This document shows, piece after piece, positions 1 through 7,587 of a stretch of 16,226 bases of DNA. The DNA is from DSOS01 sp035286585 (GTDB lineage Bacteria > Chloroflexota > Anaerolineae > Anaerolineales > UBA4823), in NCBI GenBank assembly GCA_035286585.1, contig DATEDC010000091.1:1-16226 (forward strand), given 5' to 3'. The notes under the pieces were generated by a model. The model made no database searches. It saw only the letters and a program-made list of their open reading frames with translations, and was not told where the DNA came from. The first letter of the stretch is position 1. The number at the start of each line of letters is the position of its first letter. The position numbers and the translations under genes were made by a program.

Positions 1-717
1 AAAGACGGCATCGTCGATCCCAACAGCGTGGTCATGGGCTACATCCAGGCCGCCCGCCGCATGGGAGTTGCCGCCCTGACGGGTGTGAGCGTCACCGGGA
101 TGCACATCCGGAGCGGCAGGCTGGTGGGGGTTGAAACCAGCCTCGGCCGGGTCGCTGCCGGCGCGGTTGTCAACGCCGCCGGTCCTTGGGCGGGGCTGAT
201 TGGGGAGATGGCAGGTGTCCACATCCCCATCACGCCTCTCAGACGCCAGATGTTCACCACCACGCCCTTGGAGGGTATACCCGCGGATTTCCCCTTCGTG
301 ATCGACTTCGCCCAATCCCTGTATTTCCACCGCGAGGGACCAGGTCTGCTGATCGGCATGTCCAACCCGGATGAAAAACCGGGCTTCGACCAGAGCGTCG
401 ATCTCGAATGGGAGCTGGCCAACATGGAGGCAGCCGCGAGGCGTTTGCCGCTGCTGGAAAAGGCCGGGCTGGCTTCCCGTTGGGCGGGCCTCTATGAGGT
501 CACCCCCGACGCCCATCCCATTTTCAGCCTCACTCCCGTGGGGGGTTTCTACGTCTGCGCCGGTTTCTCCGGTCATGGCTTCATGCACGGGCCTATCGCC
601 GGGGTGCTGATGGCGGAGCTCCTGCTTGACGGCCGCGCCCGTACCGTGGATGTCTCCATGCTAGACCTGGGGCGTTTTGAAGAGGGGCGTCTGATTCAGG
701 AGTACAATGTAGTCTGA
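1..717 (+). CDS. FAD-dependent oxidoreductase (DAO family, sarcosine oxidase beta-like), 5' truncated by window edge
   Basis: This is the C-terminal 238 residues of a DAO-superfamily flavoprotein; the reading frame is open from base 1, so the start and the N-terminal dinucleotide-binding motif lie outside. Visible family marks are NAAGPWA (residues 58-64, counted from base 1), typical of the FAD-contacting strand, then GLYEVTPDAHPIF (163-175) and GFSGHGFMHGP (188-198), which recur near the C-terminus of sarcosine oxidase beta, glycine oxidase and D-amino acid dehydrogenase. Family members oxidise secondary or D-amino acids, passing electrons to oxygen or a carrier; the substrate here cannot be told. 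A perfect hairpin (717-733) starts at the stop codon, and cinA follows after 24 bp, so the two are probably co-transcribed. Family is confident, substrate is not. Confidence 0.85.
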   Translation, partial: KDGIVDPNSVVMGYIQAARRMGVAALTGVSVTGMHIRSGRLVGVETSLGRVAAGAVVNAAGPWAGLIGEMAGVHIPITPLRRQMFTTTPLEGIPADFPFVIDFAQSLYFHREGPGLLIGMSNPDEKPGFDQSVDLEWELANMEAAARRLPLLEKAGLASRWAGLYEVTPDAHPIFSLTPVGGFYVCAGFSGHGFMHGPIAGVLMAELLLDGRARTVDVSMLDLGRFEEGRLIQEYNVV

Positions 718-733
718 GGCGGAGCGACCGCCT
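717..733 (+). other. Perfect hairpin between oxidoreductase stop and cinA start
   Basis: AGGCGG (717-722) and CCGCCT (728-733) form a 6-bp GC-rich stem around a 5-nt loop, ending 8 bases before the cinA ATG. There is no following T-tract, so it is not a convincing intrinsic terminator. It occupies the place where a cinA Shine-Dalgarno would lie, and no other Shine-Dalgarno is visible. It could stabilise an upstream mRNA end or limit cinA translation; this is inference. Confidence 0.4.
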
Positions 734-741
734 ACCTGGGC

Positions 742-1938
742 ATGCCAAGCGCTGAGATTATCACCATTGGAACCGAGATTCTGTTGGGCGAAATTGTGGA
801 TACCAACGCCCGCTACCTGGCGCGCCTGCTGCGCGATATCGGCGTCGATCTGTACCGCAAGACCACCGTGGGCGATAACCCTCAGCGCATAGCACAGGCT
901 GTCCAGGACTGTCTGGAGCGCAGTGATATCGTCATCACCACCGGCGGCTTGGGCCCAACCGTGGACGACCCCACCCGCCAGGGGGTCGCCCTGGCGGTGG
1001 GCGTCCAGACCGAGTTCCGCCCCGATCTCTGGGAGCAGATCCAGGCCCGCTTCCGCCGCTTCCACCGCCAGCCCACCGACAACAACCGCCGCCAGGCGTA
1101 TGTACCCCAGGGCGCCATCGCTGTCGAGAACCCGGTCGGCACCGCGCCCGCCTTCATCCTCGAACATCAAGGGCGTTCCATTATCGCCCTGCCTGGCGTG
1201 CCGCGCGAGATGGAATACCTGATGCAAAACGCCGTCCTGCCCTACCTGCGCCAGAAATTCGGATTGACCGGCATCATCAAAGCCCGGGTGCTGCACACTG
1301 CCGGGGCAGGTGAATCGCAGATCGATGACCTGATCGGCGATCTGGAAACCTCCAGCAATCCCACCGTCGGACTGGCGGCGCATTCCGGGCAGGTGGATGT
1401 GCGTATCACCGCCAAGGCGGATTCCGAGGCCGCAGCAGATGCCCTGATCCAGCCGCTAGAACTCGCCATTCGCCAGCGTCTGGGAAATTGGGTTTATGGC
1501 GCCGACCAGGACACGCTGGAGGGGGTCGCCCTGCGCCTCCTCGAGCAATACGGCTGGAGCCTGGTTGTGGTTGAAGCCGGGTTGAGCGGTTCCTTGCTGC
1601 GCCGCCTGGCCAGCACCTCGGGTCCCTTCCTGGGCGGCGAGATCCTCACCGAGACCCCCTCACCCCAAGACCTGCTGGCTTTTACGGACGCTTACCGACA
1701 GGCGCGTGGGGCCGAGGTTGGCCTGGGCGTCGCCATCTATCCCGGCCTGGAGCAGCAGGACGTGCGCCTGGTGCTCATCACGCCGGATTCAGCCCGGCAG
1801 TTCACCCGCCCGTACGGCGGTCCACCGGAATACGCCCCCCGCTGGGCGCTGCACCACAGCCTGGATTTGATCCGCACCATCCCCATTCCTGCCGCAAGCA
1901 CAAAGAAAGTAAATCAAGTAAGTGAGGCCACCGAATGA
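742..1938 (+). CDS. cinA: CinA-like protein: pyrophosphatase domain plus degenerate amidase domain
   Basis: A 398-residue protein with the CinA layout. The N-terminal MoaB/Mog-like (COG1058) domain, about residues 4-170, is well kept: IITIGTEILLGEIVDTNA at 6-23, TTGGLGPTVDD at 66-76 and NPVGTAPAFI near 131. In characterised CinA proteins this domain is linked to ADP-ribose pyrophosphatase activity. The C-terminal region (about 255-390) aligns with PncC nicotinamide-nucleotide amidase, but the catalytic ESCTGG motif reads EAGLSG (278-283) and the TGIAGP motif is not recognisable, so deamidase activity is probably lost. The ATG at 742 gives the standard CinA N-terminus, although no clear Shine-Dalgarno precedes it. 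The stop overlaps the ATG of a 30-codon relic (ATGA, 1935-1938), implying coupling to the downstream amidohydrolase. Confidence 0.88.
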   Translation: MPSAEIITIGTEILLGEIVDTNARYLARLLRDIGVDLYRKTTVGDNPQRIAQAVQDCLERSDIVITTGGLGPTVDDPTRQGVALAVGVQTEFRPDLWEQIQARFRRFHRQPTDNNRRQAYVPQGAIAVENPVGTAPAFILEHQGRSIIALPGVPREMEYLMQNAVLPYLRQKFGLTGIIKARVLHTAGAGESQIDDLIGDLETSSNPTVGLAAHSGQVDVRITAKADSEAAADALIQPLELAIRQRLGNWVYGADQDTLEGVALRLLEQYGWSLVVVEAGLSGSLLRRLASTSGPFLGGEILTETPSPQDLLAFTDAYRQARGAEVGLGVAIYPGLEQQDVRLVLITPDSARQFTRPYGGPPEYAPRWALHHSLDLIRTIPIPAASTKKVNQVSEATE

Positions 1939-2027
1939 CATCCTCCGCCGATATCTTGCTCACCAACGCCATCGTGCTCACGAGGCGTGATCGCTCCAAC
2001 CCAGTTGTGAAAAGGCAACCGGAATGA
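1935..2027 (+). pseudogene. Relic of a tandem amidohydrolase copy / 30-codon coupling ORF
   Basis: A 30-codon frame starts in an ATGA overlap with the cinA stop and ends in an ATGA overlap with the amidohydrolase start at 2024. Its first 16 residues, MTSSADILLTNAIVLT, match MTKTADLLLANAIVLT of the next gene at 12 of 16 positions, and 39 of 49 bases align without a gap; a 13-mer is identical at 1971-1983 and 2060-2072. The match extends slightly upstream of both ATGs. After codon 16 similarity stops. In the +1 frame the following bases read GVIAPTQL then a stop, which could be the tail of the same lost gene. The simplest reading is a tandem paralogue reduced by internal deletion to a head plus a short tail. 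It may still act in translational coupling. Confidence 0.6.
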
Positions 2028-4006
2028 CAAAGACCGCCGATCTATTGCTTGCTAACGCTATCGTGCTCACGATGGACGAGAGCTTCAACTTGTACGAGCC
2101 GGGCGCAGTTGCCGTCCAGGGAGATTCCATCCTGGCTGTAGGGCCAGAAGTCGAGCTGAAGACAGCTTTCCCGGCAAAAGAGATCGTGGATTGCGGCGGC
2201 AAAGTGTTGCTGCCGGGACTGGTCAACGCTCACACGCATGTGCCCATGACCCTGCTGCGCGGCCTGGCCGATGACCTCCGTCTGGATGTCTGGTTGCTCG
2301 GCTACATGATGCCCGTCGAGCGCGAGTTCGTCTCCCCGGATTTCGTCCGCCTGGGCACCCAATTAGCCTGCGTGGAGCTGATCCGCTCCGGGGTGACCTG
2401 CTTTGCCGATATGTATTATTTCGAAGAAGATGTCGCTCGCGCCACCGCCGAGGCCGGTCTGCGGGCGGTTTGCTCGCAGACGGTGATGAAATTCCCCACC
2501 CCAGATGCCGGCTTCTTCGAGGAATCGCTGGCGGCTGCCCGCGAGTTTATCCAGCGCTGGAAGGGTCACCCCTTGATCGAGCCTTCGGTCGCTCCGCATG
2601 CCCCCTACACCTGCACCGAGGAGATCTTGCGCCTGACCGCCGCACTGGCAGTCGAATTCGACGTGCCGCTGCACACCCACCTGGCGGAGACTGCCCTGGA
2701 GGTGGAGAACAACCGGGACGAGCATGGCATGCCGGTCATCCCGTATGTAAAGAAACAAAACCTGTTCGAGGCCAAGGTGCTGGCTGCCCACTGCGTGCAC
2801 ATCGATGAGGGTGAGATCAAAACGCTGCTGCATCACAAAGCCGGTGTGGCTCACAACCCGTCTTCGAACCTTAAGCTGGCCTCCGGTTTTGCCCCGGTGA
2901 CCAAAATGCTCGAAGCCGGATTGAATGTCGGCATCGGCACCGATGGCCCGGCCTCCAACAACGACCTGGATATGTTCGAAGAAGTGCGCCTGGCGGCCTT
3001 TCTGGCAAAAGCCACTTCTAACGACCCCACCGCCCTGCCTGCCCCCACCGCCATGGCGATGGCGACTCGCCTGGGCGCCCGCGCCCTGCACCTCGGTCAC
3101 CTGATTGGCTCGCTGGAAGCCGGCAAGCGCGCCGATTTGATCCTGGTGGACCTGTCTTCTCTGCACAATACGCCTCGATACCGCCGCGATCCCAACAGCC
3201 TGTACGCCCAACTGGTCTACTCGGCGAAATCCAGCGATGTGACCGATGTAATGGTCAATGGGCGCTGGCTGATGCAGTCGCGCCAGCTCACCACCCTGGA
3301 TGAATCCGAACTGCTCGCTCACACCCAGGAATATGCTCAGAAGATCGATGTCTTCCTGGTCGAGCGCGAGCAGTCGGTGCTCTCCAAGCTGATTGCCATC
3401 GGCGGCGCTTCAGAGGCTGAGAGCTTCGAGGTGCAGTCTAAGGTGCGCCTGGAGGCTCCCGCCCTGGTGATGGACGCCTTGCACAAAGCGGAGCTGGAGA
3501 TCCTCCACCACCGCCATTACCACGAATACGACACCTATTTCTCCTTCGAGGATCCCAGGCAAGGTCACCTGCGCTACCGGGAGGACGAATTTATCGACGA
3601 AAAAGGCGAGGTGAGCTACGTGCGCTACCGCCTGACCCTGATCGGCCCGGCGCGCGAGCGCCATTTCCCCAGCGACGTGCTGCTCTCGCGCAGCCGTTTC
3701 ATCGCTCCCGCCACCCACAGTTTGCGCTTCTACCGCGAGTACTTTAAGCCCGGCTCTGAAACCTTCATCAAGAAAGACCGCCTGCGCTGGCGGGTGCTCT
3801 TCCGGGGCACCGAGACCTACATCAACCTCGACCGGGTCGAACAACCCGATCTGGGCGTCTTCCTGGAGGTCAAGAGCCGCACTTGGAGCCGCCGGGACGC
3901 CGAGAACAAAGCCGAGATCACCGCCGATCTGCTCAGGCTGTTGGGGGTCGACCCGGAGGGTGGTGAAACCATGGATTATATCGAGATCGTGGAGCGGGGG
4001 GAATAA
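2024..4006 (+). CDS. MtaD-type amidohydrolase (MTA/SAH deaminase-like) fused to a C-terminal CYTH domain
   Basis: A 660-residue protein, about 220 longer than normal MTA/SAH deaminases. Residues 1-440 are a complete COG0402 amidohydrolase: HTH at 70-72, PHAPYT with H192, LHTHLAE with H219 and TDGPASNN with D307 supply the expected metal and catalytic residues. Known relatives deaminate 5'-methylthioadenosine, S-adenosylhomocysteine or similar purines; substrate is inferred only. From about 467 to 660 comes a CYTH-like (triphosphate tunnel) domain: FEVQSK at 468-473, then YDTYF, LRYRED, KKDRLRW, INLDRV, FLEVK at 613-617, and a closing LLGVDPEG...DYIEI. Several usual tunnel residues differ: the ExExK motif is EVQSK, LTLKG is LTLIG (I540) and the late ExE is EVK (K617). 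AAAAGG at 2010-2015 is a good Shine-Dalgarno for ATG 2024. The CYTH assignment is by motif order only. Confidence 0.85.
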   Translation: MTKTADLLLANAIVLTMDESFNLYEPGAVAVQGDSILAVGPEVELKTAFPAKEIVDCGGKVLLPGLVNAHTHVPMTLLRGLADDLRLDVWLLGYMMPVEREFVSPDFVRLGTQLACVELIRSGVTCFADMYYFEEDVARATAEAGLRAVCSQTVMKFPTPDAGFFEESLAAAREFIQRWKGHPLIEPSVAPHAPYTCTEEILRLTAALAVEFDVPLHTHLAETALEVENNRDEHGMPVIPYVKKQNLFEAKVLAAHCVHIDEGEIKTLLHHKAGVAHNPSSNLKLASGFAPVTKMLEAGLNVGIGTDGPASNNDLDMFEEVRLAAFLAKATSNDPTALPAPTAMAMATRLGARALHLGHLIGSLEAGKRADLILVDLSSLHNTPRYRRDPNSLYAQLVYSAKSSDVTDVMVNGRWLMQSRQLTTLDESELLAHTQEYAQKIDVFLVEREQSVLSKLIAIGGASEAESFEVQSKVRLEAPALVMDALHKAELEILHHRHYHEYDTYFSFEDPRQGHLRYREDEFIDEKGEVSYVRYRLTLIGPARERHFPSDVLLSRSRFIAPATHSLRFYREYFKPGSETFIKKDRLRWRVLFRGTETYINLDRVEQPDLGVFLEVKSRTWSRRDAENKAEITADLLRLLGVDPEGGETMDYIEIVERGE

Positions 4007-4019
4007 CGTTGTACTCCAG

Positions 4020-4802
4020 ATGACGAGCGCCCGTCAATTCGCCTCCGACCTCGCCCGCCAGGCCGGTCAGCTCCTCATGGAGTACTACGACCGGCGCGGC
4101 TCGCAGGTCAGCCTGAAAAACGACCGCACCGTGGTCACTGAAGCAGACCTGGCGGCCGAGCGGCTGATCGCCCTCGCCATCCAGGACGCCTACCCGCAGG
4201 ACTGCTTGATCGGCGAGGAAAAAGGCGCCCGCCTGCCCGCCAGCGCCTCGGGGTTCACCTGGGTAGTAGATCCGCTGGATGGCACCACCAACTTCAGCCT
4301 GGGGCTGCACGTCTGGGGCGTCTCGATCGCTCGCCTGGAGAATGGCTTGCCCCAGCTAGGGGCGCTGTATTTCCCCCTGCTCGACGAGCTGTACACCGCT
4401 CAGGCGGGCATGGGGGCTTGCCTGAACGATGGGCCCATCGGGGTCAAGCCGCCCGATCCGCACCAGCCAGTCGCCTTTTTCACCTGCTGCAGCCGCACCC
4501 ACCGCCGCTATAACCTCAGCGTGCCTTACAAGTCGCGCATTCTGGGCTCAGCCGCTTACAGCCTATGCGCCGTGGCGCGCGGTGCCGCCGTGCTCGGCTT
4601 CGAGACCACGCCCAGGCTCTGGGATCTGGCTGCCGCCTGGCTGGTGGTGCAGGAAGCTGGCGGCGCGATCGAGACGTACGACGTTTCGCAGCCATTCCCC
4701 CTGCGGAGCGGATGCGAATACAGCAACCAGCCTTACCCCACCTTGTTTGCCGCCACTCCAGAGCTGCTGCTGCGTGGGCGAGAATGGATTCAACCCAAAT
4801 AA
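4020..4802 (+). CDS. Inositol monophosphatase family phosphatase
   Basis: A 260-residue IMPase-family Mg2+-dependent phosphatase (usual length 250-280). The metal-binding motifs are intact: GEE at 65-67, DPLDGTTNF at 84-92 and WDLAAAWLVVQEAGG from W201-D202. Relatives hydrolyse inositol-1-phosphate, fructose-1,6-bisphosphate, histidinol phosphate or PAP; the sequence does not decide which. The frame is open upstream to an ATG at 3960, but that start would overlap the fusion gene by 47 bases. ATG 4020, 13 bases after the upstream stop, gives the normal family N-terminus, though the nearest purine-rich stretch (GGGGGA, 3997-4002) is rather far. It is the last gene of the run that starts before the window. 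Confidence 0.85.
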   Translation: MTSARQFASDLARQAGQLLMEYYDRRGSQVSLKNDRTVVTEADLAAERLIALAIQDAYPQDCLIGEEKGARLPASASGFTWVVDPLDGTTNFSLGLHVWGVSIARLENGLPQLGALYFPLLDELYTAQAGMGACLNDGPIGVKPPDPHQPVAFFTCCSRTHRRYNLSVPYKSRILGSAAYSLCAVARGAAVLGFETTPRLWDLAAAWLVVQEAGGAIETYDVSQPFPLRSGCEYSNQPYPTLFAATPELLLRGREWIQPK

Positions 4803-5044
4803 ACGGTGTGCATGGTCGCCGACCGCCAGCAGGATCGCACATTCAGGAGACACACCGCTTTGCAGACGGTCAGGCTGGAGAGGTTGCCAGCTCAACCTGG
4901 AGCTGGTTTGTTCCCGGCGCGAAGCAGGTAATGTCACTCGCTATCACCGCCCAGGCGGGAGCGATCCAAATCCACTCTAAGAAAGGCAGGCTTACCTGGC
5001 GATGGAGGCTGGCTTCCTGGTTGTGCGCTTGGTTATGGCGCGGG
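4803..5044. other. Non-coding gap, nothing firmly identified
   Basis: No convincing gene lies here. A 38-codon frame from ATG 4931 (Trp-rich C-terminus) has only a weak Shine-Dalgarno and resembles nothing I know. Two 7-bp complementary pairs exist (4804-4810 with 4851-4857; 4832-4838 with 4961-4967), but about that many are expected by chance in a stretch of this length. The promoter of the next gene sits just after it. Confidence 0.4.
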
Positions 5045-5053
5045 TGATATAAT
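5045..5053 (+). promoter_or_regulatory. Extended -10 promoter of the aldo/keto reductase gene
   Basis: TGATATAAT is a perfect TATAAT (5048-5053) preceded by the TGn extension. No well-spaced -35 is present (TTGTGC at 5021-5026 is 21 bases away), as tolerated for extended -10 promoters. The predicted start of transcription near 5060 leaves a short leader carrying AAGGAG at 5073-5078. Confidence 0.6.
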
Positions 5054-5085
5054 CCCGCTGAGATCATCTCAAAAGGAGTGCCAAG

Positions 5086-6081
5086 ATGGAATACCGTTTC
5101 CTGGGGAGGTCAGGTTTGAAGGTATCCGCCCTGTCTTTTGGCGCCTGGGTTACTTTCGGCGACCAGGTGGGCGAGGAGGTGGCTTACGCCTGCATGCAGG
5201 CAGCTTACGATGCCGGCGTGAACTTCTTCGACAACGCCGAGTCCTACGCCGGCGGTCAGGCTGAGATCATGATGGGGGATATCATGAAAAAAGCCGGCTG
5301 GAAGCGCTCCGACCTGGTGGTTTCGACCAAGATATTCTGGGGCGGCGAGGGTCCCAACGATCAAGGGCTGTCCTTCAAGCATATCCTTGAGGGCATCCAT
5401 GCCTCTTTGCAGCGCCTGCAGATGGATTACGTGGACCTGGTCTTCTGCCACCGGCCCGATCTGCACACCCCGATCGAGGAGACTGTCTGGGCGATGAACC
5501 AGGTGCTCCGGGAGGGCAAAGCCTTTTATTGGGGCACCAGCGAGTGGAGCGCCGCCCAGATCATGGAGGCCTACGGCGTCGCCCGCCGCGAGCACCTCAT
5601 CCCGCCGTTGATGGAGCAGCCGCAGTACCACATGTTTCATCGCGAGCGCGTGGAGCGTGAGTACGCCCCACTTTACCGTGAGGTCGGCCTGGGCACCACC
5701 ATCTGGAGCCCCCTGGCGAGCGGGTTATTGACGGGTAAATACAACCAGGGCATCCCTGGCGGTACGCGCCTCACGCTGGGAGGCTACGAGTGGCTGAAAG
5801 AGCGCTTTGAAGGCGAGAACGCCCGAAAACAGATCGAGAAAGTCGCTCAGATGATCCCCATCGCGGCTGAGCTGGGTTGCAGCATGGCTCAGCTCGCCAT
5901 CGCCTGGTGCTTGAAAAACCCCCATGTGAGCACGGTCATCACCGGCGCTTCTCGCCCCGAACAGGTGGTCGAGAACATGGCAGCCCTGGAGGTGCTCCCC
6001 GGGCTGGATGATGGGGTCATGGCGCGCCTCGAGGCCATCCTGGATAACAAGCCCAGGCCAGAGAGCGATTTCCGCGAGTGA
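5086..6081 (+). CDS. Aldo/keto reductase, potassium-channel beta-subunit-like
   Basis: A 331-residue NADPH-dependent aldo/keto reductase of the Kv-beta/YghZ-like branch, expected to reduce carbonyl substrates in the cytosol. The tetrad is visible: D49 and Y54 in FFDNAESY, K82 in STKIFWGG, H122 in VFCHRPD. The match to animal Kv-beta runs the full length, including the KIFWGG loop, HILEG, EETVWAM, YWGTSEWS, EQPQYHMF, GLLTGKY and the NKPxxxxDFRE ending; Kv-beta itself has Asn where H122 sits. AAGGAG at 5073-5078, 7 bases before ATG 5086, fixes the start. The gene has its own extended -10 promoter and ends 9 bp from the convergent lyase gene, leaving no room for a separate terminator. Substrate unknown. 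Confidence 0.9.
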   Translation: MEYRFLGRSGLKVSALSFGAWVTFGDQVGEEVAYACMQAAYDAGVNFFDNAESYAGGQAEIMMGDIMKKAGWKRSDLVVSTKIFWGGEGPNDQGLSFKHILEGIHASLQRLQMDYVDLVFCHRPDLHTPIEETVWAMNQVLREGKAFYWGTSEWSAAQIMEAYGVARREHLIPPLMEQPQYHMFHRERVEREYAPLYREVGLGTTIWSPLASGLLTGKYNQGIPGGTRLTLGGYEWLKERFEGENARKQIEKVAQMIPIAAELGCSMAQLAIAWCLKNPHVSTVITGASRPEQVVENMAALEVLPGLDDGVMARLEAILDNKPRPESDFRE

Positions 6082-6090
6082 AATACCAAC

Positions 6091-7482
6091 CTACGCAAGG
6101 GAAGAACGGATCTCGGTCGCCAGGCGGAGCGCCCTTTTGGCCGCGTCGCCGGTGTACCCTTCGACTTGCATGCAGGTCCTGATCTGCTCGCCATCCAGGT
6201 ACTGTAATAAAACGGGATCGGCCATAACCAGCTCCACCAGCGGGTTGGTCTGACCCTCCCCCACAGCCTGCCAGGCTGCCAGTGAATGCTCGCGCAAGCG
6301 GGCGTGCATCCTCTGCCGGTCTGCCCCCTGCTTGCCTAGCCTCATCAGCAGTCGCTCGGTCGCCGCAAAGGGTCCATAGATCGCCAGGTTGCGCTTTAAG
6401 GCTTCTTCATCCACCTGTAAGCCCTTGACCACCCGGCTGGCGACCAGCAGCAGCTCGTCGGCGATCAAAAAAGCCTCCGCCAGCAAGCTGCGCCGGTTGG
6501 CCGAATCGTCCAGGGTGCGCTCCAGCAGGGAGTGAGCGGCGTTATCCCAGGCGAGGCGCGGCATCTGTGCCAAAACGCGGGCCAGCGAATCGATCTTCTC
6601 CGCCTGGATCGGGTTGCGCTTGAACGGCATGGCGGAGGAGCCCACCTGGCGCACCCCAAACGGCTCGCTCAGCTCGCCCGCCAGCGGCGATTGCAGCAGG
6701 CGCAGATCGAAGGCGAATTTGTACAGCGAGGCGCCCAGCCCTGCCAAGGCGCTCAGCAGGTGAAATTCCTGCCCGCGCGGGTACGTCTGGGTTGTGATCG
6801 GATAAAAAGGCAGCGCCAGCCGCGCAGATAGGCGCCTTTCGAATTCGTCCAGGTTTTCTGCGCCGACCAGCTCGGCAAATGATGCCCGGCTGCCGACTGC
6901 GCCTTTGAACCCTTTGCCAAGCAGCCTTGCGCGGGCGTCATTCAGGTTGCGCCAATCGCCATGCAGGTCCTGCGCCCAACACGCCAGGCGGTAGCCGAGC
7001 GTGGTGGGTTCAGCCGGTTGCAGGTGGGTGAAACCCATCACCGCCATCTCCGCCCAGCGTTCGATTTGATCGCAAAAGCTCTCCAGCAATTCGCTCAGCC
7101 GGGTTAGCGCCAGGTCGAGCGAATCCCTGATCCGCAGCGCATCGGCGTTATCCTCGATGTCCGTAGAGGTAGCCCCCAGGTGTAGCGCGCCTCCTGCCTC
7201 CCCGCACTGCCCGGCAAAGGCGTGCAGCTCGGCCATCAGGTCGTGGTGGATTTCTTCCTCGATCTCCAGCGCCTGGGTTACGTCCACTGCATCCGCCTGC
7301 GCGCGCAGCTCACTGACAAAATCGGCGTTGATCACGCCGAACTCCGCCTGGACTTCCGCCAGGGCGACCCAAATGCGCCGCCACAGCCGCCTTTTATGCG
7401 CTTCAGACCACAGGCGGCGCATCTCGGCCGAGCCATAGCGCCAGGTCAGCGGTGAGAGATAAGTCTCGTAATCGTATCCCAT
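6091..7482 (-). CDS. purB: Adenylosuccinate lyase
   Basis: A 463-residue fumarase/aspartase-superfamily lyase. The signature loop GSSAMPFKRNP is at 281-291, with GATSTDIEDNAD and GFTHLQPAEPTT upstream. Adenylosuccinate lyase cleaves SAICAR to AICAR plus fumarate and adenylosuccinate to AMP plus fumarate, two steps of purine synthesis. The N-terminal WRYGSAEMRRLWSE, the central KGFKGAVGSRASF and the LERTLDDSANRR segment match the animal ADSL type rather than the shorter Bacillus or E. coli types, as far as I recall those sequences. The start (7480-7482) gives the expected N-terminus; Shine-Dalgarno is weak. Other pur genes are not nearby. Specificity is inferred from ADSL-specific segments, since the signature loop is shared by the superfamily. 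Confidence 0.87.
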   Translation of the reverse strand: MGYDYETYLSPLTWRYGSAEMRRLWSEAHKRRLWRRIWVALAEVQAEFGVINADFVSELRAQADAVDVTQALEIEEEIHHDLMAELHAFAGQCGEAGGALHLGATSTDIEDNADALRIRDSLDLALTRLSELLESFCDQIERWAEMAVMGFTHLQPAEPTTLGYRLACWAQDLHGDWRNLNDARARLLGKGFKGAVGSRASFAELVGAENLDEFERRLSARLALPFYPITTQTYPRGQEFHLLSALAGLGASLYKFAFDLRLLQSPLAGELSEPFGVRQVGSSAMPFKRNPIQAEKIDSLARVLAQMPRLAWDNAAHSLLERTLDDSANRRSLLAEAFLIADELLLVASRVVKGLQVDEEALKRNLAIYGPFAATERLLMRLGKQGADRQRMHARLREHSLAAWQAVGEGQTNPLVELVMADPVLLQYLDGEQIRTCMQVEGYTGDAAKRALRLATEIRSSLA

Positions 7483-7568
7483 ATCAGTCTTACCGCGATA
7501 TCGTCATCTTGCTGCCTTGCCCTCCATTGATTTTTCTGGTATTCCGCATCCCGGCGCTCGCCCCGGGT

Positions 7569-7581
7569 GCGCTGGCAGCGC
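7569..7581. promoter_or_regulatory. Operator-like palindrome upstream of purB
   Basis: GCGCTGGCAGCGC is a 13-base inverted repeat (GCGCTG/CAGCGC, single central base). It lies just downstream, on the - strand, of a TATAAT-like -10 (7588-7593), where a repressor could block initiation. There is no second half-site, so this is a weak call. Confidence 0.25.
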
Positions 7582-7587
7582 GTATGA

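Noticed and set aside
717..733. Intrinsic terminator after the FAD oxidoreductase
   Set aside because: The hairpin is real but has no T-tract and cinA starts 8 bases later, so termination there is unlikely.
661..1383. 240-codon - strand frame opposite cinA
   Set aside because: It lies opposite the well-kept CinA N-terminal domain and has no family resemblance; a shadow frame.
2363..3322. 319-codon open frame on the - strand inside the amidohydrolase gene
   Set aside because: It is antisense to a gene with all catalytic motifs, shows no recognisable domain and arises from high-GC codon use.
4803..4970. Possible structured RNA or riboswitch from two 7-bp complementary pairs
   Set aside because: About two such pairs are expected by chance in a gap this long, the two pairs overlap in a way that does not make one clean fold, and no known riboswitch motif is recognised.
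4931..5047. 38-codon frame ending in Trp-rich residues before the aldo/keto reductase
   Set aside because: The Shine-Dalgarno is weak, there is no recognisable family and the frame overlaps the promoter of the next gene.
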